The notes beneath the pieces are model-generated. The model was not told the DNA's origin and did no database searches. It was given only the letters and a program-made list of their open reading frames with translations. Shown one piece after another: positions 1-8,405 of a stretch of DNA of 64,000 nt (the stretch's first letter is position 1; every line of letters begins with the position of its first letter). The position numbers were made by a program, and so were the translations under genes. Source of the stretch: Oscillospiraceae bacterium (GTDB taxonomy: Bacteria; Bacillota; Clostridia; Oscillospirales; Oscillospiraceae); assembly GCA_015067565.1 (NCBI GenBank), contig SVMF01000003.1:62001-126000 (forward strand). The letters run 5' to 3'.

Positions 1-131
1 TAAAAACTGCCTGCGAGCGCGCCAAGAATGTCGCGCGCTACGATATGCGAAAGACGAGACTTCTTGCACACGGTCACGGCATGCCGTGACACTACAATGA
101 CGTGAGCAACGCACCGATAAATTGGAATTTG
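1..131 (-). repeat. dispersed non-coding repeat, copy at window start
   Basis: On the minus strand this stretch repeats, with few differences, the plus-strand sequence at 53521-53650. Shared landmarks are a short hairpin reading GTCACGGCATGCCGTGAC here (GGTCACGG-TGTGCCGTGACC there), the phrase AAGAAGTCTCGTCTTTCGC and a GCGCGCTCGCAGGCAG end. No open reading frame is convincing. The copy may continue to the left of the window. It lies just beyond the end of the capsule operon. Confidence 0.75.
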
Positions 132-190
132 TCAATTATTTTTATTAGGTAATAGTATCAGAATGACATCGGTAAGGTTCCTTGACTGAT

Positions 191-224
191 AAAGAAGCCT
201 TCGCCGTTTGGCGAAGGCTTCTTT
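191..224 (-). terminator. hairpin terminator of the capsule operon
   Basis: A perfect 15-bp inverted repeat (AAAGAAGCCTTCGCC, loop GTTT) sits immediately after the stop codon of the last capsule gene. The A/T ends of the stem give a short U-rich tail in either direction, so it could also work for plus-strand transcripts. Confidence 0.75.
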
Positions 225-225
225 A

Positions 226-1680
226 TCAATCGATATCCTCGATCACCTGCTCAGGCGGAAGGTCGAGCTGTTCGGGATGGCGCGTAAGCTTGTGGAACTG
301 CTTGAGCACGGCAGCATAGTAGAAACCGTCGACCGTTCTCTCGTCGGTATTGAGTACCATGTCCACATAGCGTCTTGTGACCGCATTTCCCTCAGAATCA
401 AGCTCGGTCTTGCGGTACTTGCGACCAAAGGCCAAGAACACGGGCAGATTGCCGAAATTATACAGATGATGCACGATCGGCGGAATGCCGAGTGAGCCCA
501 TGGATGTGAAGATCACAGAGCCGTGGAACGGACTGAGCTCAGTCAGGAAGGTCGGCAGCTTGCCGAAATAGTCCAGAACCTTCAGCACCCACACCACAAA
601 CTTCAGCACAAGGCCGGGAATGCTGGCCAAAAGACCTGCCAGCTTATCAAAGCTGCTGTCAAGGGGTGTGTTCTTCACTTCCTCGACGAGGGCATTGAGC
701 TTGTAGTAGATATCCTCAGCCGTATCCGTACGGCTCAGGTGGAGCTTGATCATAGTCTCCGGCGCATCGACGGACATTTCCTTCTTGATCGCCATGACAA
801 ATGAGATGTCATCGTCGCGCTGATGCACGCGCTGGCCGGAGAAGAAGCGGTTGAGGCCGGGATACTTGCTCACGCAGCGGACATAGGCGGCAAGCAGCAC
901 ATGGGTAATGCCAAAATCCTTCAGGCCCTCGGCGCGTTTTTTGTGGATATAGCGTTCGATGGCGCTGATCTCGAGCTTGTCCTGAATGCTGTTGCAGGCA
1001 TCGTTTCGGTCAGGCATGATGTAGCCTGCGACCAGGTTCATCGGATCGATGGAGCGCAGGCGGCGGCCGTCCTTTCGATCACCCCAGGTGTTATGATACT
1101 TCCCGTCATTGAAGCGGTGCATGGCGAGACTTGCCACAAAGAGAGATCCGACAAACAGCACATTTGCCAGCTTTGCGTAGTGATCGGTCTCGGCCTTCAG
1201 ATAATCATAGGCCAGGATCGCCGTCGGCACGAGCAAGATCGCAGAGAGCAGATAGGTGCGGTGGAATTTTCCCGTCAAATACATACGGTAAATGACATAA
1301 ATCACCAAATATAGCAGCCAGCACACGACGACATAGCGCAGCGAGGCAAAGAGCTGATAGCCACCGGAAAGCGTGTCAGCCAGGGACGGCTGTGCGCTCA
1401 GACGCTCATACCAGTCCCATGCGACTGCGCCAAAATAAACACAGCCCCAAAACACAGGCTTGGTAGAGCGATAAAACTCCTTCGGACCGCGCAGCACAAC
1501 GATCAGCGCAAAACCGACAGCGCACCAGGTCGGAAGCACGGTCTGCAGCAGCACGGTGTGGCAGGAAGCCTCCGTCTTACAGGCGGCCAGCACAAACAGC
1601 ACCGCAGCAACAAGGCTCATCAGAGCGCTCAGCCAGCTCAACGGATTTTTACGGCTGACATAATAACGAATCTGTTTCAT
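226..1680 (-). CDS. membrane-anchored 2-oxoacid dehydrogenase E2-like acyltransferase homologue
   Basis: A 484-residue protein. Residues 1-190 hold about six hydrophobic segments. Residues about 205-465 resemble the catalytic domain of 2-oxoacid dehydrogenase E2 and chloramphenicol acetyltransferases, including the core motif near the C-terminus. That motif reads DERTVDG (around residues 446-452) where active E2 enzymes have DHRxxDG, so the catalytic histidine is replaced by glutamate. There is no lipoyl domain and no E1 or E3 gene nearby, so it is not part of a dehydrogenase complex. Last gene of the capsule operon, 9 bp after capG, with RBS AAGGAGG. A role as an acyl-modifying or scaffold protein in polysaccharide assembly is inference; transferase activity is doubtful because of the missing histidine. 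Confidence 0.7.
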   Translation of the reverse strand: MKQIRYYVSRKNPLSWLSALMSLVAAVLFVLAACKTEASCHTVLLQTVLPTWCAVGFALIVVLRGPKEFYRSTKPVFWGCVYFGAVAWDWYERLSAQPSLADTLSGGYQLFASLRYVVVCWLLYLVIYVIYRMYLTGKFHRTYLLSAILLVPTAILAYDYLKAETDHYAKLANVLFVGSLFVASLAMHRFNDGKYHNTWGDRKDGRRLRSIDPMNLVAGYIMPDRNDACNSIQDKLEISAIERYIHKKRAEGLKDFGITHVLLAAYVRCVSKYPGLNRFFSGQRVHQRDDDISFVMAIKKEMSVDAPETMIKLHLSRTDTAEDIYYKLNALVEEVKNTPLDSSFDKLAGLLASIPGLVLKFVVWVLKVLDYFGKLPTFLTELSPFHGSVIFTSMGSLGIPPIVHHLYNFGNLPVFLAFGRKYRKTELDSEGNAVTRRYVDMVLNTDERTVDGFYYAAVLKQFHKLTRHPEQLDLPPEQVIEDID

Positions 1681-1689
1681 ACGGCCTCC

Positions 1690-2832
1690 TTACTTCTTTC
1701 TCCAGACCATCTTGTTGACGATACCGGTGTAGGACTGGATGAACTTCACGACCTTATCCGACACATTGCGGTCGGTGTAGTCAGGCGTCGGCACACCGAG
1801 GTCCCCATTGCGGTTCATCTCCACGGCAGTATCCACTGCCTGCAAAACCTGCTCGGTCGTGATGCCTGCCAGAACAAAGTTCCCCTTGTCCATGGCCTCG
1901 GGGCGCTCGGTGCTGGTTCGGATGCACACAGCAGGGATCGGCTTGCCGATGGAGAGGAAATAGCTCGACTCCTCAGGCAGCGTGCCGCTGTCGGAAACGA
2001 CGGCAAAGGCATTCATCTGCAGATGGTTATAGTCGTGGAAGCCGAGCGGCTTGTTCTGTTTGACACGCTGATCGAAGACAAAGCCGCGTTTTTCGATAAA
2101 TTTCGCACTTCTCGGATGGCAGGAGTACAAAATCGGCATATCATATTTTTCAGCCATGGCATTGACGGCATTCATCAAAGAGAAGAAATTCTCCTCGGTG
2201 TCGATGTTCTCCTCACGGTGTGCAGACAGCAAGATATACTTGCCATTTTCCAATCCCAGGCGGCTGAGCACATCGCTTTGGTCAATGCGGTCCTGGTTGG
2301 CAAACAGAACCTCCGCCATTGGTGAGCCGGTAACGAAGGTTCGTTCCTTGGCCGTTCCTTCCGCGTTGAGGTAGCGTCTGGCGTGTTCACTGTAACACAG
2401 ATTGACATCGGAAATGTGATCCACAATGCGGCGATTGGTCTCCTCGGGCAGACACTCGTCGAAGCAGCGATTGCCGGCCTCCATATGGAAGATGGGAATA
2501 TGCAGACGCTTTGCGGCAATGGCGGATAGACACGAGTTGGTGTCTCCCAGGATCAAAAGCGCATCGGGCTGCTTGTCAACCATCAACGCATAGCTCTTGG
2601 CAATGATATTGCCGATCGTCTCACCCAGGTCCTTGCCGACTGCATTCAAGTACGCATCAGGCTGACGCAGTCCGAGGTCGTCAAAAAAGATCTGGTTCAG
2701 CTCATAGTCATAATTCTGACCCGTGTGCACAAGACACTGATCAAAATAGCGGTCGCATTTCTTGATCACAGCGGACAGACGGATAATCTCCGGTCGGGTG
2801 CCGACAATGGTCATCAATTTTAGCTTACTCAT
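1690..2832 (-). CDS. capG: UDP-N-acetylglucosamine 2-epimerase family enzyme (CapG/FnlC type)
   Basis: Member of the non-hydrolysing UDP-GlcNAc 2-epimerase family: GTRPEIIRL near the N-terminus, HTGQNYD, EAGNRCFDE, SAHREEN and DSGTLPEE, the expected landmarks of the two Rossmann-like domains. The start is the ATG at 2832 (MSKLKLM), 5 bp after GGAGGT and overlapping the capF stop region; a longer frame upstream has no RBS. Next to CapE- and CapF-like genes it is best read as the enzyme that epimerises C2 of the UDP-N-acetyl-talosamine intermediate to give UDP-N-acetyl-L-fucosamine in the cytoplasm, rather than WecB, which makes UDP-ManNAc. That choice rests on gene context. Confidence 0.85.
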   Translation of the reverse strand: MSKLKLMTIVGTRPEIIRLSAVIKKCDRYFDQCLVHTGQNYDYELNQIFFDDLGLRQPDAYLNAVGKDLGETIGNIIAKSYALMVDKQPDALLILGDTNSCLSAIAAKRLHIPIFHMEAGNRCFDECLPEETNRRIVDHISDVNLCYSEHARRYLNAEGTAKERTFVTGSPMAEVLFANQDRIDQSDVLSRLGLENGKYILLSAHREENIDTEENFFSLMNAVNAMAEKYDMPILYSCHPRSAKFIEKRGFVFDQRVKQNKPLGFHDYNHLQMNAFAVVSDSGTLPEESSYFLSIGKPIPAVCIRTSTERPEAMDKGNFVLAGITTEQVLQAVDTAVEMNRNGDLGVPTPDYTDRNVSDKVVKFIQSYTGIVNKMVWRKK

Positions 2833-2833
2833 A

Positions 2834-3976
2834 TCATACCTCCAGATAGAATGTATCCGGCTTGTCGGGGTTGAAGCACTCACTGGCCCACATAAAGGTC
2901 ACCATGTCGCAATTCCCCAAATTTTCAATATTGTGTGTGTAGCCCGTGGGAATGTCCACAACCTGTGGTTTTTCGCCGTCGACAAAATACTCGATCACCT
3001 CATCGGAATCGATCTGACGGAAGCGAATGACACCCTTTCCGCTGACGACGAGGAATTTTTCATTCTTCGTATGGTGCCAGTGGTTGCCCTTCGTGATGCC
3101 GGGCTTGGAAATATTCACACTGAACTGTCCACGGTCGTCCGTTCGGATGATCTCGGTGAAGCTGCCACGGAAATCCTCGTTCTTCTTCAGCTCGTAGGAA
3201 AAGGCATCCGTTGGCAGATAGGACAGATAGGTGGCATAGAGCTTGGCCTCGAACGCATCGCTCGTGTTCGGCACGGCTCTTTTTTCGCGGCTATCGCGAA
3301 AGGAATAGATGAGCTCAGCAATCCTGCCGAGCAGAACCTCGTGCACCACAGGCACACAGCACAGCTCGCCGTCACGATGAGGCTCACCCTTCAAAGCGCA
3401 GATCAGCTCAGAAACCAAATCGTCGATGTAGACCAGGCGCATCTTCACACTCGGGTCGTTGACTGTGATCGGAAGGCCGTGGGCGATGTTGTGGCAGAAG
3501 GTCGCCACAGCGGAATTGTAATTCGGACGGCACCACTTACCGAACACATTCGGGAAGCGGTAGATCAGCACCTCAGCACCGGTCTCCTCGCTGTATTTAC
3601 GCAGAAGCTGCTCTCCTGCGAGCTTGCTTTGTCCATATGGATTGTTCAGAGCAGCCTGCGTGGAGGAGCTGATCATGACAGGACAGCGATTGTTGTGCTT
3701 CTTCAGGCACTGTAAAAGCGTGGAGGTAAAGCCGAAATTGCCCTCCATGAATTCCTTTTGCTCTTTCGGGCGGTTCACCCCCGCCAGATGGAAAACGAAG
3801 TCGCACTCAGCACACCAAGTCTCAAGCAGACTCGGATCGGTGTCCAGATCGTAGGCAAAAACCTCCAGATCGGTCGTCAGGTCGAAGGATCGATCCTTCC
3901 CCTGCGCGATGTTATATAGTGTAGCACAAAGATTCTTTCCCACAAACCCCTTTGCGCCCGTGATCAGCAGCTTCAT
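2834..3976 (-). CDS. capF: CapF/FnlB-type bifunctional epimerase-reductase with C-terminal cupin
   Basis: A 380-residue protein with two parts. The N-terminal short-chain dehydrogenase domain has the nucleotide loop GAKGFVGKNL (residues 7-16) and a YGQSK catalytic motif. The C-terminal cupin has HWHHTKNEKF starting near residue 299. This exact domain pair is typical of CapF/FnlB, where the cupin epimerises C3 of the 4-keto sugar made by CapE and the SDR domain reduces it with NADPH to UDP-N-acetyl-L-talosamine. Full length for the family. Translation is coupled to capG downstream (stop and start 2 bp apart). The gene directly upstream is the unrelated nucleotidyltransferase-family gene, 3 bp away. 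Confidence 0.92.
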   Translation of the reverse strand: MKLLITGAKGFVGKNLCATLYNIAQGKDRSFDLTTDLEVFAYDLDTDPSLLETWCAECDFVFHLAGVNRPKEQKEFMEGNFGFTSTLLQCLKKHNNRCPVMISSSTQAALNNPYGQSKLAGEQLLRKYSEETGAEVLIYRFPNVFGKWCRPNYNSAVATFCHNIAHGLPITVNDPSVKMRLVYIDDLVSELICALKGEPHRDGELCCVPVVHEVLLGRIAELIYSFRDSREKRAVPNTSDAFEAKLYATYLSYLPTDAFSYELKKNEDFRGSFTEIIRTDDRGQFSVNISKPGITKGNHWHHTKNEKFLVVSGKGVIRFRQIDSDEVIEYFVDGEKPQVVDIPTGYTHNIENLGNCDMVTFMWASECFNPDKPDTFYLEV

Positions 3977-3979
3977 ACC

Positions 3980-5155
3980 CTATCCCTTCCCTTCAAAGCG
4001 CAGACCGACCGAGTCGAGATATGCTCTGTACTCGTCCACCGATTCCTGCGACATATTTTTTGCATCCTTGACATTCTGCGACAGCTTCTTCGGCTTGCAA
4101 ACGATGGCCGTCACCCAGCGCACGACCCACATGATCGGAAGCAGGAACGGCAAGTAGCGCAAAAATGGGTATTTGCTGCACATATTCTTATACGGCAGGA
4201 AAATTTTCTTCGTCGTCCAGCGCAGCTTGGAGCTCTTGCCGTTGGGCGAAATGCGCACAGCCTCGGCCCTTTGCTGCATCTCCTTAACGCCGTAGGCTGC
4301 GCCACCGAGAATTGCGTGCAGGATTGTCTCAGATGTCTCAGACATAGGCGCATCGTCAAACCAGCAGGCAATGGCCGCAAGCACATTTTCATGAAACTTT
4401 TCCAGATGCAGCTTCCTGAGCTCACCACGGATATATTCTCTGTCCATGTCAGGCTTGGCCTTCAAAAATGCCCACAGATCGGTCAGATGCTTGACACCGA
4501 TACCGCCGTCACGGAAATGCTTGGCATAGTGCGTGAACAGATACACATATTCATCCTCGCTGCGCATGGCATAGCGATGGGCCTTCGGTGCGATGGGGGC
4601 AAAGAACTTCCAGCCGTCACCGTAATAGGCATAGTACTCCCGATCATAGCTCGGCACGGGCGACTTGTGCAGCTCCATGTGGACATAGCCCTTGCGCCAG
4701 TTGTATTCGTGGTCGCTCTCGCCCTCGCTCGTGTAGCCGAGCTCGCGCATGAGCTTATCGAGCTTCTCACGGTCGCCCGTGCGGACAAGCACGTCCACAT
4801 CAGCCATACTTCTCAAGTCCTCACTCGGATACAGCTTCTTCAGAAGCGTTCCCTTGAGCGGCGCATAATCGATCCCCCGCTCCTGCAGAGCTGCAAACAG
4901 CTTCTCAGACTCCCGATTCTGGCTTTCAAAAACAGACAGCGACATAGCAACCGTCGGCATCATAGCCTGCACAAACATCGGCTGCTCCGGCAGGTTGTAG
5001 TAATTCAGGGCCTGCATAATGATCGGCGCGATCTGATGTTTCCTGACCATTGGCACAACCGCCTGCAGAGAAAAGCCCTCAGGCAATTCCACCTTCCTCC
5101 GTGTCAGGGCAGAACGAACCAGGGCCATCAGACCCAGTTCCTGCGTTTTTAACAT
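3980..5155 (-). CDS. nucleotidyltransferase-family protein (NTP_transf_5 type)
   Basis: 391 residues. The central part, including APLKGTLLKKLYP, RSMADVDVLV and the following HEYNW and ELHKS stretches, matches the uncharacterised bacterial nucleotidyltransferase family often found in polysaccharide clusters (Pfam NTP_transf_5). The D-x-D pair in MADVDVLV would be the metal-binding site of a polymerase-beta-like fold. The C-terminal region carries hydrophobic stretches near residues 335-360 (FLRYLPFLLPIMWVV) and may touch the membrane. It is wedged between capE (8 bp) and capF (3 bp), so it is surely cotranscribed with the UDP-FucNAc genes, but its substrate is unknown. Confidence 0.8.
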   Translation of the reverse strand: MLKTQELGLMALVRSALTRRKVELPEGFSLQAVVPMVRKHQIAPIIMQALNYYNLPEQPMFVQAMMPTVAMSLSVFESQNRESEKLFAALQERGIDYAPLKGTLLKKLYPSEDLRSMADVDVLVRTGDREKLDKLMRELGYTSEGESDHEYNWRKGYVHMELHKSPVPSYDREYYAYYGDGWKFFAPIAPKAHRYAMRSEDEYVYLFTHYAKHFRDGGIGVKHLTDLWAFLKAKPDMDREYIRGELRKLHLEKFHENVLAAIACWFDDAPMSETSETILHAILGGAAYGVKEMQQRAEAVRISPNGKSSKLRWTTKKIFLPYKNMCSKYPFLRYLPFLLPIMWVVRWVTAIVCKPKKLSQNVKDAKNMSQESVDEYRAYLDSVGLRFEGKG

Positions 5156-5162
5156 ATGGGCT

Positions 5163-6194
5163 TCACCCCTCGTTCTTTTTCAGCTCTTCTTGGATATAGG
5201 CAAGTTGCAGCAGCTTCTGCTTCACCTGCTCAACGTTCATCAGCTCCGTGTTGAAGGAGTTGAATTCACTCAAATGCTTTCGTTCAATATTTCCCTTGGA
5301 AATATACTTGTCATAGTTCAGGCTGCGATGATCGCACGGCACGCGGTAGAAGTCGCCCAAATCCTCTGCATGGGCACATTCCTCGTTGGTCAGCAGGGTC
5401 TCATAGCGCTTCTCACCGTGGCGGATGCCGATGACCTGAACGTCCTGCGTTGCGCCGAAGATCTCCTTGACCGCCTGCGCCAGCACAGCGATCGTGCAGG
5501 CAGGTGCCTTCTGCACCAGAATATCACCGGAGGTACCGTTTTCAAAGGCAAACAGCACCAGATCCACCGCCTCATCGAGGCTCATGACAAAACGGGTCAT
5601 GTCCGGATCGGTCACCGTCATGGGCTTGCCGGCACGGATCTGATCGATCCAAAGCGGAATGACCGAGCCGCGGGAGCACAGCACATTGCCGTAACGGGTG
5701 CAGCAGATCTTGGTCTTCTTGGTCGTGCGGCTCTTAGCGACGACGACCTTCTCCATCATGGCCTTGCTCGTTCCCATGGCATTGACGGGGTAAGCGGCCT
5801 TATCGGTCGAAAGGCAGATGACTGAGGAAACTCCGGATTCGATGGCGGCAGTAAGCACATTTTCCGTGCCGAACACATTGGTCTTGACCGCCTCGAGCGG
5901 GAAGAACTCGCACGAGGGAACCTGCTTGAGCGCAGCGGCATGGAACACATAGTCCACATCGTGCATGGCATTTTTCACGCTGCCCAGATCACGCACATCA
6001 CCGATGAAGAATTTGATCTTATCGCTGACCTCAGGCATTTTGACCTGGAATTCGTGGCGCATATCGTCCTGCTTCTTCTCGTCGCGGGAAAAAACACGAA
6101 TCTCCTTGATGTCCGTCTGCAAAAAGCGGCTCAGAACGGCATTGCCGAAGCTGCCCGTACCGCCGGTGATGAGTAAAATTTTGTCCTTAAACAT
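5163..6194 (-). CDS. capE: CapE/FnlA UDP-GlcNAc 4,6-dehydratase/5-epimerase
   Basis: Extended short-chain dehydrogenase of 343 residues. It has the NAD-binding loop GGTGSFGNAV (10-19), the phrase STDKAAYPVNAMGTSK with Met-x3-Lys in place of the usual Tyr-x3-Lys, and SRDEKKQ after the second strand. These are hallmarks of the cytoplasmic inverting 4,6-dehydratases (CapE/FnlA/PseB group). With CapF and CapG downstream the product is inferred to be the 4-keto intermediate on the path from UDP-GlcNAc to UDP-N-acetyl-L-fucosamine. RBS AAGGAG lies 8 bp before the ATG. PseB (pseudaminic acid pathway) is the main alternative, but no PseC is present. Confidence 0.9.
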   Translation of the reverse strand: MFKDKILLITGGTGSFGNAVLSRFLQTDIKEIRVFSRDEKKQDDMRHEFQVKMPEVSDKIKFFIGDVRDLGSVKNAMHDVDYVFHAAALKQVPSCEFFPLEAVKTNVFGTENVLTAAIESGVSSVICLSTDKAAYPVNAMGTSKAMMEKVVVAKSRTTKKTKICCTRYGNVLCSRGSVIPLWIDQIRAGKPMTVTDPDMTRFVMSLDEAVDLVLFAFENGTSGDILVQKAPACTIAVLAQAVKEIFGATQDVQVIGIRHGEKRYETLLTNEECAHAEDLGDFYRVPCDHRSLNYDKYISKGNIERKHLSEFNSFNTELMNVEQVKQKLLQLAYIQEELKKNEG

Positions 6195-6210
6195 ATCATG
6201 TCTCCTTATA

Positions 6211-7335
6211 TCAGCGGAAGATCGCGCGGAGCTTCCGTTTGCATCTTGTGAAAAAGCTGACCTTGGTCAGGTCGTGCACCGCTTGGCTCAGCGGCTCGTC
6301 CATACGGCGAAAAAATGCCTCTCGCTTCGTATTAGCCTTTGCGCCACGGCGGATGGCCGGATTGCGCTCGCAGGCCTTTTGATAGTCGATGCTCTGCATT
6401 TTCAAAGACTTTTCCACAGCTTTGAGGGCACGCTCTCCCTTTTCGGTGTGCACGAGAACGATGCTTGTGCCCTTTTCGTCGTCGAGCTCAGGTGCCAGTG
6501 TTTCCAGACCCCAGCAGTCGCCGAGCGTCAGGTCAGAGCCGCAATGCTTGTAGCTGCAGTCGGTGCAGCTCGGCCGCAGATACAGATCTGCAATAAAACC
6601 CTTCATATAAGGCTCGCTCCCCGACGGAATGCTCAGGACCGAGCCATCCGTAAATCGGTAAGTCACCGAATAGGTACGCCAACCCGTTTTTTTATCACGA
6701 AAATCGACGCTTTGCACTTGTTTTGTGTCCGTTTGCAGCTCTCTCAATCGTTTTTTCCACACCAGCGGTGACGGAACACCGTGACAAACGACATCAGCGC
6801 ACAAAAGCTTTTCGTACTCCCGTCCCAGAAAGCGCCTCAGACCGCTGATCTGGCAGGCCGTGCCGACAAAAAACACATATCTGTCTGACTTCAGCGCTTC
6901 AAGCACCTTACGATAGCTTTCTTCCGTTCTGCTTTGCAGGTATTTCGAGCCACGCAGACGGGAAAGCTCTGCACTGTTTTCGATGCCTATGTGGCACAAG
7001 GTCTGGGCATCTTGGAAGGTTGCGCCGAAAACGATACCGTTTTTCTCTATCGTCCGTTCGGCCAAGAGGGAGAACAAGCCTCCCGAGGAGGAGCTTTGCC
7101 GCAGTGCGTCATCCTTGCTTTGTGCCGCAAGGCACTTCTTAGGCAGTGTGAGCGGCAGATTTTTTACAGACGGACACACCCCGACACATTTTTTACATTC
7201 GATGCAGCGTGTCGCATCGATCACCGGATAGCAAAAACCCTCGTGATCGGCCTGCATCGTGATGCAGGCGGACGGACAGGCCGCCACGCAAGCACCGCAA
7301 CCGCAACACAGGCTCTTATTGGCGAGTTTGACCAC
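6211..7335 (-). CDS. FrhB-like coenzyme F420 hydrogenase/dehydrogenase beta-subunit family iron-sulfur flavoprotein
   Basis: 374 residues. Two adjacent 4Fe-4S motifs at the N-terminus (CCGCGACVAACP and CIECKKCVGVCP) are followed by the FrhB N- and C-terminal domains (QSSSSGGLFSLLAE, VFFVGTACQISGLR, CADVVCHGVPSP, CTDCSYKHCGSDLTLGDCWG). Such proteins are common in polysaccharide clusters, frequently beside pyruvyl transferases, as here; a redox step on a sugar or carrier is inferred, not shown. F420 itself is unlikely in this kind of organism, so the cofactor may be another flavin. The start is GTG at 7335, with GGGAG about 7 bp upstream; an overlapping ATG is out of frame. Confidence 0.85.
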   Translation of the reverse strand: MVKLANKSLCCGCGACVAACPSACITMQADHEGFCYPVIDATRCIECKKCVGVCPSVKNLPLTLPKKCLAAQSKDDALRQSSSSGGLFSLLAERTIEKNGIVFGATFQDAQTLCHIGIENSAELSRLRGSKYLQSRTEESYRKVLEALKSDRYVFFVGTACQISGLRRFLGREYEKLLCADVVCHGVPSPLVWKKRLRELQTDTKQVQSVDFRDKKTGWRTYSVTYRFTDGSVLSIPSGSEPYMKGFIADLYLRPSCTDCSYKHCGSDLTLGDCWGLETLAPELDDEKGTSIVLVHTEKGERALKAVEKSLKMQSIDYQKACERNPAIRRGAKANTKREAFFRRMDEPLSQAVHDLTKVSFFTRCKRKLRAIFR

Positions 7336-7391
7336 ATTCTCACTCCCTTAGCTTTTGTTCGCAGCTCCTGCACTCATTTCCGTGCAATGCA

Positions 7392-8405
7392 TCAGCCGAA
7401 GCAGCGTTTTTTTATCTTTTTGAGTTTCGTCCAAATCTTTTTTGTCACATATATCGTGATCCCGGCCAGCGCATTTCGGTATCGAATGCTGCGGCAGCCC
7501 ATTTTCTGTAGCTCCCGGCCCACTTTTTTAGCTTCCTTGTATTTGCCGCCCAGGAGCGCATAGTCATACATTGTTTTAAGATGCGAGTTTTTGATAAAGG
7601 CAGTCCATTTCTCCTTCTCGTCAATCGGCATCGCCTCTATTTCTTGTATGGCACCTGTACACAGACAGCTAAACTCTCTCTCGCGCGCGATTTTGGCCAT
7701 CGTGTCCCTTTTCTTGTGGTTATGGCTGTCTTCATGCTTCACATACAAAAATAATGGCTCATGGATGTATCCTCTGCTACCGTAATATGTAAGGGGGATC
7801 ATCATCTGCCAATTCTGTCCCTGTCTGCTCTCGTAAATACCGTTGCGGGGGATGGCCAATTCCATCAGCTCTCTTTTGCACATCACCGTGCCCGGCCCAA
7901 AAACAGTATTCGTTCCGAGGAGCAACTCTCGCATCATAATTTCCTTTGTTTCATTCGCCGGCGGAATGCGGGCGATCTTCCCAATGGCGGTACTTGTATC
8001 CTCCGCCGCTACCACAAGGCCTTGTCCCATAGAGTAATCGCAATGCGGATTGTTTTGCAAGAAAGTTACCATTTTTTCCAGGCTGTTGGAACACAAAATA
8101 TCATCGCAGTCCAGCCACATCACATAATCGCCGTCATAATTCTTCAGGCCGATATTAACCGCAGAAGCCGCTCCACCATTTTCTTTTTGAAAAAACAGCA
8201 ATTCCATGCCGGCTTCGACGAACCGCTCTTTGTATTGTTCGATCATGGCGGCAGTCCCATCGGTAGAACCGTCATCAATTACAACCGCCTGAACACAACG
8301 ATAGGTTTGTGCTAAAACGGAGTCCAAAGAATTGTGCAACAGCTTTTCAGCGTTATGGCAAGGGATAATGATACTGACCTTTGGCGTTTTATTTTGCTCT
8401 GACAT
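7392..8405 (-). CDS. family 2 glycosyltransferase
   Basis: GT-A fold transferase of 337 residues: VSIIIPCHNAEKLL at the N-terminus, VVIDDGSTDGT, and the metal-binding MWLDCDD near residue 105. The C-terminal half holds a long helical tail ending in a basic KKIKKRC stretch that could contact the membrane. It would add one sugar to the undecaprenyl-linked repeat unit on the cytoplasmic face. It overlaps the end of the flippase gene by 17 bp. By eye this gene and the flippase are more AT-rich than the flanking capsule genes, as expected for the strain-variable core of such clusters. Confidence 0.9.
   Translation of the reverse strand: MSEQNKTPKVSIIIPCHNAEKLLHNSLDSVLAQTYRCVQAVVIDDGSTDGTAAMIEQYKERFVEAGMELLFFQKENGGAASAVNIGLKNYDGDYVMWLDCDDILCSNSLEKMVTFLQNNPHCDYSMGQGLVVAAEDTSTAIGKIARIPPANETKEIMMRELLLGTNTVFGPGTVMCKRELMELAIPRNGIYESRQGQNWQMMIPLTYYGSRGYIHEPLFLYVKHEDSHNHKKRDTMAKIAREREFSCLCTGAIQEIEAMPIDEKEKWTAFIKNSHLKTMYDYALLGGKYKEAKKVGRELQKMGCRSIRYRNALAGITIYVTKKIWTKLKKIKKRCFG

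Noticed and set aside
226-1680. Dihydrolipoamide acyltransferase of a 2-oxoacid dehydrogenase complex
   Set aside because: No lipoyl domain, no E1 or E3 genes, membrane helices instead, and the active-site histidine is missing.
2833-2883. N-terminal extension of capG by 17 residues
   Set aside because: The extension lies inside capF and lacks an RBS; GGAGGT precedes the internal ATG at 2832. The same reasoning shortened many other genes in the window.
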